Assembly: GCA_024403955.1 (NCBI GenBank)
Contig: JAKSQX010000001.1
Coordinates: forward strand, 61,327 to 125,326
Length of the DNA: 64,000 nucleotides
Direction of reading: 5' to 3'
From: Clostridia bacterium
Lineage (GTDB): Bacteria > Bacillota > Clostridia > Oscillospirales > Acutalibacteraceae
Part shown: positions 7,258 through 16,796 of the stretch, in pieces
Layout of the letters: each line of letters begins with the position of its first letter
Numbering within the stretch: the first letter of the stretch is position 1
Program-made: the position numbers and the translations under genes
The notes under the pieces: model-generated
Told to the model about the DNA's origin: nothing
What the model saw: the letters and a program-made list of their open reading frames with translations, nothing else
Database searches by the model: none

Positions 7258-8560
7258 AAAAGCTATTGTAGTAGGAGCGGGATTCGCAGGATGCGAAGCT
7301 TCAGTACAACTCGCAAGAGCTGGTATTGAAGTTCATCTCTATGAGATGAAACCGGTCCGTTTCTCACCTGCACATAAGAACGAGAATTTCGCAGAACTTG
7401 TTTGTTCTAATTCTTTCAAGGCTATGCGCATTGATTCTGCAGCAGGTCTTATGAAGGAAGAGATGACTCGTATGGGCTCAATTTGTGTCCCAATTGCAAA
7501 GGAGTGCAGCGTACCCGCAGGCGGTTCGCTCTCAGTTAACCGTGAGGACTTTGCAAGGATGGTCACAGAAAAGGTTGAGTCCTTTGAAAATATAATTATT
7601 CATAGGGAAGAGATAACAGATGTTCCAGAGGTAGGCCGTGATGCTGACGCAGTAATTATAGCCGCCGGCCCGCTCGTATCTGACGCTCTTTCAAAAGGAA
7701 TCGAGGAGCTCTGCGGAGCATCGCTCCACTTCTTTGATGCGGCAGCACCTATCGTTGCCGGCGACAGTATCGATATGAAGTATGCCTTTGCCGCAAGTCG
7801 CTATGACCACGGTGATGATGACTATATCAACTGCCCTATGAACAAAGAGGAATATGAGGCATTTTACGAGGCTCTCGTTAATGCCGAAGGCGCTCCTCAG
7901 CATGACTTCGACAAGCGTAAGACCGGTTATGAAGGTTGTATGCCAATTGAGGTCATGGCCAACCGCGGTATTGATACCATGCGTTTTGGTCCAATGAAGC
8001 CAGTTGGTCTCCGTGATCCTAAAACTGGTCATAGACCTTGGGCTTGTCTCCAGCTTCGTCGCGAGACTAAGGATGGCGACATGTTTAACCTCGTTGGTTT
8101 CCAGACCAATTTGAAGTTTGGCGAGCAGAAACGTGTATTCTCTATGATTCCTGCACTTCACGATGCGGAGTTCTTACGCTACGGTGTAATGCATAGAAAT
8201 ACATTCATCAATTCCCCTCAACTTCTCTCAGCTGATTACCAGTTCAAATCAGTTCCAGGTCTTTTCTTTGCCGGACAGATTACTGGTGTAGAGGGATATA
8301 TGGAGTCTGCACAGAGCGGACTCATGGCTGGTCTCAATGCTGCTAGATTTATAAATGGAGAGGACCCAGTTGTACTTCCAAAGACAACTATTATGGGAGC
8401 TCTTGCAAATTATATTTCTGATGAAAGTGTGGAAAACTTCCAGCCAATGGGAGCAAACTTCGGTGTTCTCCCTGCAATAGAACCAAAGATTCGTGACAAG
8501 AAAGAACGTTATGCAGCCCTCGCTGCACGTTCGCTCGAGTATTTTGATAAAGAGGCATAA
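7250..8560 (+). CDS. trmFO: tRNA m5U54 methyltransferase TrmFO (folate/FAD-dependent)
   Basis: TrmFO makes ribothymidine at position 54 of the tRNA T loop with methylenetetrahydrofolate and FADH2. The 436-residue protein starts with the FAD-binding VVGAGFAGCEA motif (about 6-16), keeps the family's ELVCSNSF, GGSLSVNR and GCMPIEVMANRGIDTMRFGPMKPVGL blocks, and has the C-terminal GLFFAGQITGVEGYMESAQSGLMAG segment. In Firmicutes topA-trmFO is a common pair. It is followed 2 bases later by plsX. Confidence 0.95.
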   Translation: MAKKAIVVGAGFAGCEASVQLARAGIEVHLYEMKPVRFSPAHKNENFAELVCSNSFKAMRIDSAAGLMKEEMTRMGSICVPIAKECSVPAGGSLSVNREDFARMVTEKVESFENIIIHREEITDVPEVGRDADAVIIAAGPLVSDALSKGIEELCGASLHFFDAAAPIVAGDSIDMKYAFAASRYDHGDDDYINCPMNKEEYEAFYEALVNAEGAPQHDFDKRKTGYEGCMPIEVMANRGIDTMRFGPMKPVGLRDPKTGHRPWACLQLRRETKDGDMFNLVGFQTNLKFGEQKRVFSMIPALHDAEFLRYGVMHRNTFINSPQLLSADYQFKSVPGLFFAGQITGVEGYMESAQSGLMAGLNAARFINGEDPVVLPKTTIMGALANYISDESVENFQPMGANFGVLPAIEPKIRDKKERYAALAARSLEYFDKEA

Positions 8561-8562
8561 TT

Positions 8563-9549
8563 ATGAAAATTGTTGTTGATGCATTTGGTGGCGACAATGC
8601 CCCTCTTGAGATAATCAAGGGCTCAGTAGATGCTCATAACGAATTTGGTTATGACATCATTCTCACAGGTGATGAGAATAAGATTAAGGAATGTGCAAAG
8701 GAGAACAACATCGATATCTCTGCAATGGAAATAGTTCATACAGAGGATGTTATTAGCATGCACGACAGCCCTCGTTCAATCCTTAGAGAGCACAAAGATT
8801 CATCTTTGGGTCTCGGTATGCAGCTCCTCGCTGAAGGACGTGGTGACGGTTTTGTAACTGCTGGTTCAACAGGTGCTTACGTACTTGCTGCTCACAAAGT
8901 AATCGGCGAGATTCCTGGTCTTAAAAAGGCTGCAACTGCTGCAGTAATGCCAAATGATGAGGGTAAGTTCCTCATGATGGATTGCGGCGCAAATCTCACA
9001 TGTACTCCTGAAGTGCTTCATCAGTTCGCCATCATGGGCGTTGCGTATATGAAGAGCGTTTTCGGAGTAGAGAACCCTCGTGTTGCTCTCGCCAATATCG
9101 GTGTTGAGGAATCAAAGGGTACTGATGTTCTTCGTGAAGCTTACAAGCTCATGAGTGAGCAGGACTATAACTTCGTTGGTAATATTGAAGTTCGTGATAT
9201 TCCTTTTGGTGGCGCAGACGTAGTAGTATGCGAAGGATTTACAGGTAATGTAATTCTTAAGATGTATGAGGGCGTAGCAGCTGCTCTTCTTGGAAATATC
9301 AAGAACATCTTTAAGACAAATGCAAAGACAAAGCTCGGCTATCTCTGTATCAAGAGTGAGATGGGCGACTTTAAGAAGAAGATGGACTACAAAGTTTACG
9401 GTGGCGCACCTCTTATGGGTATCGCAAAGCCAGTAGCTAAAGCACATGGCTCATCTGATGCAAAGGCATTTAAGTATGCAATTAAGCAAATTGCTGACTA
9501 TGCAGAGGGTGGAGCTATAGATATAATCGCAGAGGCGGTAAAAGAGTAA
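8563..9549 (+). CDS. plsX: Phosphate acyltransferase PlsX
   Basis: PlsX converts acyl-ACP and phosphate to acyl-phosphate, the donor for PlsY in phospholipid synthesis. The 328-residue protein begins MKIVVDAFGGDNAPLEIIKG (family: DAMGGDxAP) and carries GFVTAGSTGA, the MMDCGAN and NIGVEESKG blocks typical of PlsX, and GFTGNVILKMYEG. Length is normal. It sits between trmFO and rnc and overlaps rnc by one base; the acyl carrier protein gene that often separates plsX from rnc is absent here. Confidence 0.95.
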   Translation: MKIVVDAFGGDNAPLEIIKGSVDAHNEFGYDIILTGDENKIKECAKENNIDISAMEIVHTEDVISMHDSPRSILREHKDSSLGLGMQLLAEGRGDGFVTAGSTGAYVLAAHKVIGEIPGLKKAATAAVMPNDEGKFLMMDCGANLTCTPEVLHQFAIMGVAYMKSVFGVENPRVALANIGVEESKGTDVLREAYKLMSEQDYNFVGNIEVRDIPFGGADVVVCEGFTGNVILKMYEGVAAALLGNIKNIFKTNAKTKLGYLCIKSEMGDFKKKMDYKVYGGAPLMGIAKPVAKAHGSSDAKAFKYAIKQIADYAEGGAIDIIAEAVKE

Positions 9550-10226
9550 TGGATCTCCATGATTTTGAAAAAATATTAGGATATGAGTACAAGGACTTAA
9601 AACTTCTTGAGACTGCTCTTACACATTCATCCTATGCCAATGAAAAGGGCAATGGGCACAAGTATAATGAGCGTCTCGAGTTCCTTGGCGACTCTGTTTT
9701 AGGTTTTGTAACTGCAGATTATTTCTTCAACAATATGAAGAATCTTCCGGAGGGACAACTCACTAAACTTCGCGCAGCCACAGTCTGTGAGGATGCTTGC
9801 TACGACTATGCAAAAGAGATTGGTCTTGGTGAGTATCTCTTCCTCGGTAAAGGTGAGGAGAAGACTGGAGGTAGAGAGCGCAAGTCAATTCTTGCAGATG
9901 CTTTTGAGGCAGTGATTGCCTCAATTTATCTCGATGGAGGAATTGAGCCAGCAAGAGAATTTGTTCTTCGTTTTATCATTCCTGCTATTGAGAAACATCA
10001 GGTAACCTTTAAGGATTATAAGACTGTCCTTCAGGAAGTAATTCAGAAGAATCCTGAGGAGACGCTTACCTATGTACTTGTAGGTGAATCTGGTCCAGAC
10101 CATGACAAGAAATTTGAGGTTGAGGTACATCTCAACTCGAATGTTATCGGTAAAGGTGAGGGCAGAACTAAAAAACATGCTGAACAGGAAGCAGCACGTG
10201 AAGCATTGGAGCTTATGGGATTATGA
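9549..10226 (+). CDS. rnc: Ribonuclease III
   Basis: RNase III cleaves double-stranded RNA in rRNA and mRNA processing. The 225-residue protein has the endonuclease domain with the signature NERLEFLGDSVLGF (about 39-52; the Glu and Asp are Mg2+ ligands) and KSILADAFEAVIASIYLDGG, followed by a C-terminal double-stranded RNA-binding domain (about 155-225: YKTVLQEVIQ, GEGRTKKHAEQEAAREAL). The start codon overlaps the plsX stop by one base, and the stop overlaps the next gene by four bases. Confidence 0.96.
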   Translation: MDLHDFEKILGYEYKDLKLLETALTHSSYANEKGNGHKYNERLEFLGDSVLGFVTADYFFNNMKNLPEGQLTKLRAATVCEDACYDYAKEIGLGEYLFLGKGEEKTGGRERKSILADAFEAVIASIYLDGGIEPAREFVLRFIIPAIEKHQVTFKDYKTVLQEVIQKNPEETLTYVLVGESGPDHDKKFEVEVHLNSNVIGKGEGRTKKHAEQEAAREALELMGL

Positions 10227-11221
10227 GTCACAAGAATATTGCACTCTTTGTGGCTCATATTGGATGCCCAAACATGTGCAGCTTTTGTAATCAACACATA
10301 ATATCTGGCAAACAAGAGACCGCCACGGCAGCCGACGTACACGACGCAGTGAAAACTGCGCTAGACTCCGGTTGCCGTGACGGCCAACTTGCTTTTTTCG
10401 GGGGCAGTTTTACTGCCATCGAAAGATCATATATGCTTGAACTTCTCTCGGCTGCAAAGCCTCATATTGATGCGTGTGAAATCACCGGAATCCGCATATC
10501 TACGAGGCCTGACGCCATCGACGAAGAGGTTCTTCAGATTCTCAAAGAATATGGTGTAGAAGCGATTGAACTTGGCGCCCAGTCGATGGACGACGAGGTC
10601 CTAAGACTTAACCGCAGAGGCCACTCATCTGACGATGTCAGAAACGCCTCGCATCTCATCAAATCCTTCGGCTTTGAGCTCGGCCTTCAGATGATGACTG
10701 GCCTCTACGGCGACTCCGACGCGGGCGCCATCAAAACAGCCGAAGAGCTCATAAAACTTCAACCTGATACGGTTCGAATTTATCCAACTGTTGTTCTCGA
10801 AGGAACAGAACTAGGTGACCTCTATAACCAGGGAAAATATAAGCCTCAGACTTTGGAGGAGGCAGTGCCTCTCTGCGCAACTCTTCTCACTATGTTTGAA
10901 GAGGCCGGAATTAAGGTTATACGTTTGGGCCTTCACTCCGGTGGAAATGTTGAGGACGGATACGTTGCAGGCGCATATCATCCTGCCTTTAGAGAACTCG
11001 TTGAGGGACGCATCTATTATGAAAAAGCACTAAAGGGACTCTCTCGTTTTGAGGGTGGTCTTGGTCACACATATAAAATTCATGTAAATCCTAAAGAAAT
11101 TTCAAAAATGCGTGGTCAGAAACAGCAAAATATAGTACAATTAAAAGATAATAATTACATCTGTAATGTAATTTCAAACGATACTTTGAAAAAGTACGAA
11201 TTAGAGATAGAGGAAGACTAA
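10223..11221 (+). CDS. Radical SAM protein, Elp3-like
   Basis: The 332-residue protein has a radical SAM cluster motif CPNMCSFC (C15, C19, C22; a CxxxCxxC set), followed by the FFGGSFTAIE glycine-rich loop and ISTRPDAID, LGAQSMDDEVLRLNRRGHS and QMMTGLYG blocks typical of the Elp3-like radical SAM branch. It lacks the C-terminal acetyltransferase domain of true Elp3. The gene overlaps rnc by 4 bases (ATGA) and precedes smc by 3 bases, a placement seen in other Clostridia. A role in RNA modification or cofactor chemistry is possible; the substrate is not known to me. Confidence 0.85.
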   Translation: MSHKNIALFVAHIGCPNMCSFCNQHIISGKQETATAADVHDAVKTALDSGCRDGQLAFFGGSFTAIERSYMLELLSAAKPHIDACEITGIRISTRPDAIDEEVLQILKEYGVEAIELGAQSMDDEVLRLNRRGHSSDDVRNASHLIKSFGFELGLQMMTGLYGDSDAGAIKTAEELIKLQPDTVRIYPTVVLEGTELGDLYNQGKYKPQTLEEAVPLCATLLTMFEEAGIKVIRLGLHSGGNVEDGYVAGAYHPAFRELVEGRIYYEKALKGLSRFEGGLGHTYKIHVNPKEISKMRGQKQQNIVQLKDNNYICNVISNDTLKKYELEIEED

Positions 11222-11224
11222 GTA

Positions 11225-14200
11225 ATGATTTTAAAAGCACTCGAAATGCAAGGATTCAAGTCATTCCCAGATAAGACTATTTTAAGTTTTGATAAGGGTA
11301 TGACTGCTGTAGTCGGACCTAACGGCTCTGGTAAGAGTAATATCTCCGACGCAGTTCGTTGGGTACTTGGCGAGCAATCAACAAAGAACCTCCGTGGTTC
11401 AAAAATGGAAGATGTTATCTTCGGCGGAACGAGCATTCGAAAAGCTCTCGGTTACGCCGAGGTTACTTTGCGTCTTGATAACAAAGATAGAAGTTTAAAT
11501 AACGACAACGACGAAGTTTCAATCACCCGTCGTTATTTCCGCTCAGGTGAATCTGAGTACAAAATCAACGATCAAACTGTACGCCTCAAGGACGTAAACG
11601 AACTCTTTATGGACACAGGTCTTGGTCGCGACGGCTACTCAATTGTTTCACAGGGTAAGGTTGCAGACATGGTGTCTGCAAAATCAAAAGAGCGTCGCGA
11701 CATGCTCGAAGAAGCAGCAGGCATCTCTCACTTCCGTTATAGAAGAACAGATGCTATGCGTCGTCTCGACCAGACAGAAGAAAACTTGATTCGTCTTCGT
11801 GACATCCTCACTGAACTGGAGAGCCGCGTAGGTCCTCTTAAGGTTCAGAGTGAGAAGGCAGAGAAGTTTCTTGTTCTCGCCGATGAAAAGAAGACGCTTG
11901 AAATTAGTCTTTGGCTCTATACAATCGACACCTTGAAAGAGAGGCTCCGTGATCAGGAGCACAAGATTGAACTCTCTGATTCTCAATATAAAGCAGCAGT
12001 AGAAGAACTCGAAACTATCGAAAAGAAGACCGACGAGATCTTCCAGCGTTCACAGGAAATCACAATTGAGATTGAAAAGATCCGTGAATCAATGTCTTCA
12101 TCAGAGGAACAGATCGGTGAAATCAATTCGAAGATTGCTGTAAATGAAAACACAATCGAGCATAACAACCAGTCGATTGAACGTATCAAGAAAGATATGG
12201 CTGAGGCAACTGATGAACGTGCTGAGACTGAAGCAAAAATCAAAGAAGCTGAAGCAAAAGTTGCCGAACTTGAAGAAAAGATAAAAGCAAAGAAAGAGGA
12301 GATGGCAGCTTTGACTCTCGATGCAGAGAGCCTTACAAGCGCCGACTCTGAAAACTCTGATAAGACAATTGAACTCTCTCAGAAACTCCAGCAGATTTCT
12401 GAGGAGATTGCAGCTGCTCGTGTTCGCAAGGCAGAAGCTCTCTCTGGTAGAGAAGAGATTTTGGCTCGTAATGAAAACGTGGACGAGAGCCGTGCAGAGC
12501 GTCAGAAAGTTATTGATGAATTCAAGAAGGAGCAGGAGAAGGCACAGAAAGATCTCGATGCTTGTCTTGAAACAATAACAAGTGCTACAAACTCAATCAA
12601 TGGATATAAGCTCCGCGCTGAAAAGCGAGAGGAGAAGTACAATTCTCAGAAAGCTGAAGTTGAATCAAAGCGTATCGAAGTTGAGTCAAAAGCTGAAAAG
12701 ATTATGATGCTCGAAGAGCTTGAGAAGAACATGGATGGTTACCAGGGCAGCGTTAAGACTGTTGTTCAGGAATCAAAGCGTGGAACTCTTCGTGGTATTC
12801 ATGGTGCACTTTCAAAACTCATCAATGTTGATGATAAATACACAGTTGCTATCGAGACTGCTCTTGGAAATAACCTTCAGAACATCGTTGTTGACAGTGA
12901 CGCAGATGCTAAGAAGGCAGTTAAGTTCCTTAAGGATAACAATGCAGGTCGTGCAACATTCCTTCCAATCTCCGCAATTAAGCATAAGCCACTTGAGGAG
13001 AAGGGTCTTGATGATTGCTTCGGATATATTGATATCGCAAGTAATCTTGTTAAGTCCGATAAGAAGTACGAAGAAATTGTAAAGAATCAACTCTGTAGAA
13101 CAGTTGTTGTTGAGGATCTCGATGCAGCTGTAACTATGGGTAAGAAATACAACCACAAGTTTAAGATTGTAACACTTGACGGTCAGGTTATTAATGCCGG
13201 TGGTTCAATCACTGGTGGTTCAAAAGTTAAGCAGGCAGGTATGCTTGCCCGCTCAGGTAATATTGACACTTTGAAGAAGACACTCGAGTCCGACAGGAAG
13301 AAACTTGCAGAACTTGAGGAGAGCTTCAAGCTCACATCAGAGGAACTTGCAAAGGCAAATGCAGAACTTGAAGCATCAGAGTCCGATCTCATTACGGCAA
13401 ACGAGGAGAAGGTTCGCGCTGAATCTGCTCTTCACCTTGTTGAGAGTCAGCTCCAGTCTGTACTTGACGCAATAGGCGACCTCGATGAGGAGCAGGCAAA
13501 TTCACAGCTTCGTATTAACGAGTTTGAAAAGCTTGCAAAGGCAGCAGAGAAAGAGGAATTAGATCTTACAGATAAAGCAAAAGGCATTGAAGATGAAATT
13601 GCTGAACTCACAGGTAGCAAGGAGGATCTCCGTGCAAAGCGTGAGGAGATGGCAGAGAAGTCTAAGACTCTCGAAGTAGAAGAGATGGCTCTCTCAAAGG
13701 ATGCTCAGGCAACCCGTGATATTATCGAAGGTCTCAAAGAGGCAAGCGAATCTTCAACGAGTAAAGAGGACGCACTCAAAGCGGAAATTAAAGTCTTTGA
13801 GGATCTCAATGAATCTGCAACAAAGGATATTGAGGAACTTAAAGCACAAGTTCAGGGAATTAAAGATGCCAACATCTCCTCTGAGCAAAAGATTGCTGAC
13901 CTTACTGAGGAACGTCAGAAGGCGGAGGCAGATTCATCTGGTCTTCGTCAGCTTGAACGTGACAAGACATCTGAACGTGAGCGCCTCTCATCAGACCTCG
14001 CTCGTCTCTCTGAGCAGAAAGCTAACATGCTCCGTGAATATGAGGAGACAGAGAACAAACTTTATGAGGAATATCAGCTTACACGCCGCGAGGCATCTGA
14101 GATTTCAGAGCCTGCTGAGGATCCTAAGGAGACAAAGGTTAAACTCTCTGAGATTAAGAATAAGATTAAGGCACTCGGTTCTGTTAACGTAGGCGCTATT

Positions 14201-14794
14201 GAGGAATACAAAGAGGTATCCGAGCGCTATGAATTTATGAGCACACAGATTTCTGATATTGAAGTTTCAAAGGCTGAACTCATCAAACTTATTGAAGAGC
14301 TCACATCAAACATGTCACTTCAGTTTAGAGAGCAGTTTGCAAGAATCAATAAAGCTTTTGGCGAGACATTTGTTGAACTCTTTGATGGTGGTAAGGCTGA
14401 ACTTCTTCTTGAAGATGAGCTCGACATTCTCGAATCACCAATTGAGATTAAGGTACAGCCACCAGGAAAGAACGTACAGAATATCGATCTTCTCTCAGGT
14501 GGTGAGAAGGGACTTTCAGCAATTGCACTTCTCTTTGCAATTCTCAAAGTTACTCCTGCTCCATTCTGTATCTTTGATGAGGTTGAGGCAGCACTTGACG
14601 ACGTAAACGTAGGTCGATATGCACAGTACGTTCGTCGCATGACTCACAACACTCAGTTTATCCTCATCACACACCGCCGTGGCACAATGGAGGAATCCGA
14701 TATCCTCTACGGTGTAACAATGCAAGAAGAAGGCGTATCAAAGCTTCTTGAACTTAAGACAGCTGAGATGGCTAAAAAGCTTGGCCTTAACTAA
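11225..14794 (+). CDS. smc: Chromosome segregation protein SMC
   Basis: SMC with ScpA/ScpB organises and separates sister chromosomes. The 1189-residue product has the Walker A motif GPNGSGKSN (31-39), the LREQ-type Q loop region (DTGLGRDGYSIVSQGKV), a first long coiled coil (about 165-495), a hinge (about 500-670; GIHGALSKLI, GGSITGGSK), a second coiled coil (about 675-1020) and a C-terminal head with the ABC signature LSGGEKGLSA (about 1090) and Walker B FCIFDEVEAALDD. Length is typical. The scpA and scpB genes are not in this window. Confidence 0.96.
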   Translation: MILKALEMQGFKSFPDKTILSFDKGMTAVVGPNGSGKSNISDAVRWVLGEQSTKNLRGSKMEDVIFGGTSIRKALGYAEVTLRLDNKDRSLNNDNDEVSITRRYFRSGESEYKINDQTVRLKDVNELFMDTGLGRDGYSIVSQGKVADMVSAKSKERRDMLEEAAGISHFRYRRTDAMRRLDQTEENLIRLRDILTELESRVGPLKVQSEKAEKFLVLADEKKTLEISLWLYTIDTLKERLRDQEHKIELSDSQYKAAVEELETIEKKTDEIFQRSQEITIEIEKIRESMSSSEEQIGEINSKIAVNENTIEHNNQSIERIKKDMAEATDERAETEAKIKEAEAKVAELEEKIKAKKEEMAALTLDAESLTSADSENSDKTIELSQKLQQISEEIAAARVRKAEALSGREEILARNENVDESRAERQKVIDEFKKEQEKAQKDLDACLETITSATNSINGYKLRAEKREEKYNSQKAEVESKRIEVESKAEKIMMLEELEKNMDGYQGSVKTVVQESKRGTLRGIHGALSKLINVDDKYTVAIETALGNNLQNIVVDSDADAKKAVKFLKDNNAGRATFLPISAIKHKPLEEKGLDDCFGYIDIASNLVKSDKKYEEIVKNQLCRTVVVEDLDAAVTMGKKYNHKFKIVTLDGQVINAGGSITGGSKVKQAGMLARSGNIDTLKKTLESDRKKLAELEESFKLTSEELAKANAELEASESDLITANEEKVRAESALHLVESQLQSVLDAIGDLDEEQANSQLRINEFEKLAKAAEKEELDLTDKAKGIEDEIAELTGSKEDLRAKREEMAEKSKTLEVEEMALSKDAQATRDIIEGLKEASESSTSKEDALKAEIKVFEDLNESATKDIEELKAQVQGIKDANISSEQKIADLTEERQKAEADSSGLRQLERDKTSERERLSSDLARLSEQKANMLREYEETENKLYEEYQLTRREASEISEPAEDPKETKVKLSEIKNKIKALGSVNVGAIEEYKEVSERYEFMSTQISDIEVSKAELIKLIEELTSNMSLQFREQFARINKAFGETFVELFDGGKAELLLEDELDILESPIEIKVQPPGKNVQNIDLLSGGEKGLSAIALLFAILKVTPAPFCIFDEVEAALDDVNVGRYAQYVRRMTHNTQFILITHRRGTMEESDILYGVTMQEEGVSKLLELKTAEMAKKLGLN

Positions 14795-14805
14795 AGGAGA
14801 ATCCT

Positions 14806-16152
14806 ATGGGAATTTTTAACAGAAAAATAAGCAAGGGCATGAAAAAGACCAGAGATCAATTCTCTGGCAACCTTGATAATGTCCTTGATGCTTTCGATGA
14901 AATAGGTGACGAACTCTATGATGAACTTACAGAAGTGCTCATCATGGGCGATGTAGGTGTAGGAACTGCCGCTTACATTGTTGACCAGGTTAAAGAGCGA
15001 GTTGGTTCAAAGGGCATTAAACATCCAACAGAGGTTCGCACAGTAATTAAAGAAGTTGTAGCTGATATGCTCGGTGAAGATCAGACAATTGACTTCGTAA
15101 CAACACCAGCAGTAATTCTTGTTGTTGGTGTAAATGGCGTTGGTAAAACTACAACTATTGGTAAGATGGCTCACTACTTTGAGTCACAGGGCAAGAAGGT
15201 TATCCTTGGTGCAGCTGACACATTCCGTGCTGCCGCTATTGACCAACTTGAGATTTGGGCTGAGCGCGCAGGTGTTGAAATCGTTAAGCACAAAGAGGGT
15301 GCTGACCCTGCAGCTGTTGTTTTCGACACAATCAATGCTGGCGTTAGCAGAAATGCTGACGTAATCATAATTGACACAGCAGGTCGACTTCATAACAAGA
15401 AACACTTGATGGAAGAACTCAATAAGATCTTCCGTGTAATAGACAGAGAACTTCCATACTCTGACCGTGAAATTTTCCTTGTACTTGATGCAACAACTGG
15501 CCAGAATGCTATCAGTCAGGCTAAGGAATTCATGGGCGTAACAGAGGTTTCTGGTATTGTACTCACAAAGCTCGATGGTACAGCTCGCGGTGGCGTAGTA
15601 CTCTCAATCAACAATGATCTCAAACTCCCAGTTAAATTTATCGGCGTAGGTGAGGGGCTCGACGATCTCCAGCCATTCTCGGCTGAGACATTTGCAGCAT
15701 CACTCTTTGATGTTGAACCACCAGAGGATGCTTCAAACTATGAGCCAATTATCACAGTCAACGAGGAACGTCTCGCTCGCGATAAGGCTGAAGCTGCAGC
15801 AAGAGAAGTTGAAAGACAGAAACTTGAAGCAGAAGAAAAAGCCCGTCTTGAAGCTGAAAAGGCAGCTGCAATGGAGGAATCCGTTGAAGAGCCTGTAGAA
15901 GAAACTCCAGTAGAGGAAGAACCTGTTGAAGAGATAACTGAAGAGGAACTTCAGGAGATTCTTGAAGAGGAAGAAGTTGAAGAGGCTGAAGAGATAGCTG
16001 AAGTTATTGAAGAAGTAACTGAAGAAAAGGCTGAGCCAGAAGAAGAACCTGAAGAAGAGCCAGTTGAGGAAGAGAAGCCTGAAGAGCCAAAGAAAGAGAA
16101 GAAATCTTTCTGGAAGGATCTCTTCGGTGGCTCTGGGGAGTATATGGGATGA
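14806..16152 (+). CDS. ftsY: Signal recognition particle receptor FtsY with C-terminal acidic tail
   Basis: FtsY is the SRP receptor GTPase that delivers ribosomes to SecYEG. The NG domain occupies residues 1-302 almost from the start codon: [10 protein letters not shown] (G1, 108-117), DTFRAAA (G2), DTAGR (G3), [10 protein letters not shown] (G4) and [12 protein letters not shown]. Residues 303-448 form an extra tail: a charged helix (about 318-354), a Glu/Val/Pro-rich segment with VEEPVEE-like repeats (355-428), and a basic-aromatic end, [12 protein letters not shown] (429-440). In E. coli and many other bacteria the acidic A domain and the membrane-binding basic helix are N-terminal. Reading frame is continuous and overlaps rdgB by 4 bases. 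Confidence 0.95.
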   Translation: MGIFNRKISKGMKKTRDQFSGNLDNVLDAFDEIGDELYDELTEVLIMGDVGVGTAAYIVDQVKERVGSKGIKHPTEVRTVIKEVVADMLGEDQTIDFVTTPAVILVVGVNGVGKTTTIGKMAHYFESQGKKVILGAADTFRAAAIDQLEIWAERAGVEIVKHKEGADPAAVVFDTINAGVSRNADVIIIDTAGRLHNKKHLMEELNKIFRVIDRELPYSDREIFLVLDATTGQNAISQAKEFMGVTEVSGIVLTKLDGTARGGVVLSINNDLKLPVKFIGVGEGLDDLQPFSAETFAASLFDVEPPEDASNYEPIITVNEERLARDKAEAAAREVERQKLEAEEKARLEAEKAAAMEESVEEPVEETPVEEEPVEEITEEELQEILEEEEVEEAEEIAEVIEEVTEEKAEPEEEPEEEPVEEEKPEEPKKEKKSFWKDLFGGSGEYMG

Positions 16153-16787
16153 TCTTTTTAGTAGCAACATCAAATAAAGATAAGGTCAAAGAATTCCAAA
16201 GGATACTCGGCCCGCTCGGTATTGAATTCAAATTGGCATCTGAACTTGGAATTGAGCTTCCAGATGTTGAGGAGAATGGTTCAACATTCATAGAGAATGC
16301 TTTTATTAAAGCTAGGAGCGGGGCGGAAGTTTCTGGCTACCCAACACTTGCAGATGACTCCGGTATCTGTGTAGATGCCTTAGGTGGCAGACCTGGCATT
16401 TACTCCGCACGTTACAGTGAAGATGAGGCGTTTGCTCGCATAGATAAGAATGCTGCAAACAACGCTAAGATGCTCCGTGAACTTGGCGACACTCCACTTG
16501 AGAAGAGGACTTGCCATTACACATGTGCGATAGCATGTGTGTTCCCTGATGGCAGAGAGGTCTCCTGTGAGGAATATTGCTATGGTCATATTGGCTTTAA
16601 AACTATTGGCAGTTTTGGCTTTGGATATGATCCCCTTGTCCTCATAAATGTTGAGGCAGGTGCAAAGACTGGCGCAGAGCCTGGAAAGCTCACATTCGGT
16701 GAGATTCCACCAGACATTAAAGATACAGTTAGCCATAGAAGTAAGGCACTTCATAAGATGGCTGAACTTTTGAAAGACGAAATCTAA
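16149..16787 (+). CDS. rdgB: XTP/dITP diphosphatase (RdgB/HAM1)
   Basis: This house-cleaning enzyme hydrolyses non-canonical purine triphosphates to monophosphates. The 212-residue protein carries VATSNKDKVKEF at the N-terminus, ENGSTFIENAFIKA, LADDSGICVDALGGRPGIYSARYS (catalytic Asp pair), FGFGYDPLV and the C-terminal SHRSKAL motif, all expected for the family. It overlaps ftsY by 4 bases (ATGA) and is followed 9 bases later by the yhbY-like gene. The segment between DPLV and LTFGE is slightly longer than usual but does not touch the active site. Confidence 0.94.
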   Translation: MIFLVATSNKDKVKEFQRILGPLGIEFKLASELGIELPDVEENGSTFIENAFIKARSGAEVSGYPTLADDSGICVDALGGRPGIYSARYSEDEAFARIDKNAANNAKMLRELGDTPLEKRTCHYTCAIACVFPDGREVSCEEYCYGHIGFKTIGSFGFGYDPLVLINVEAGAKTGAEPGKLTFGEIPPDIKDTVSHRSKALHKMAELLKDEI

Positions 16788-16796
16788 GAGGTATTT

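Noticed and set aside
15853..16112. Glu/Val/Pro-rich repeats in the ftsY tail as a frameshift or assembly artefact
   Set aside because: The frame runs on to a stop that overlaps rdgB by ATGA, and the base use is the same as in neighbouring genes, so it looks like real coding sequence.
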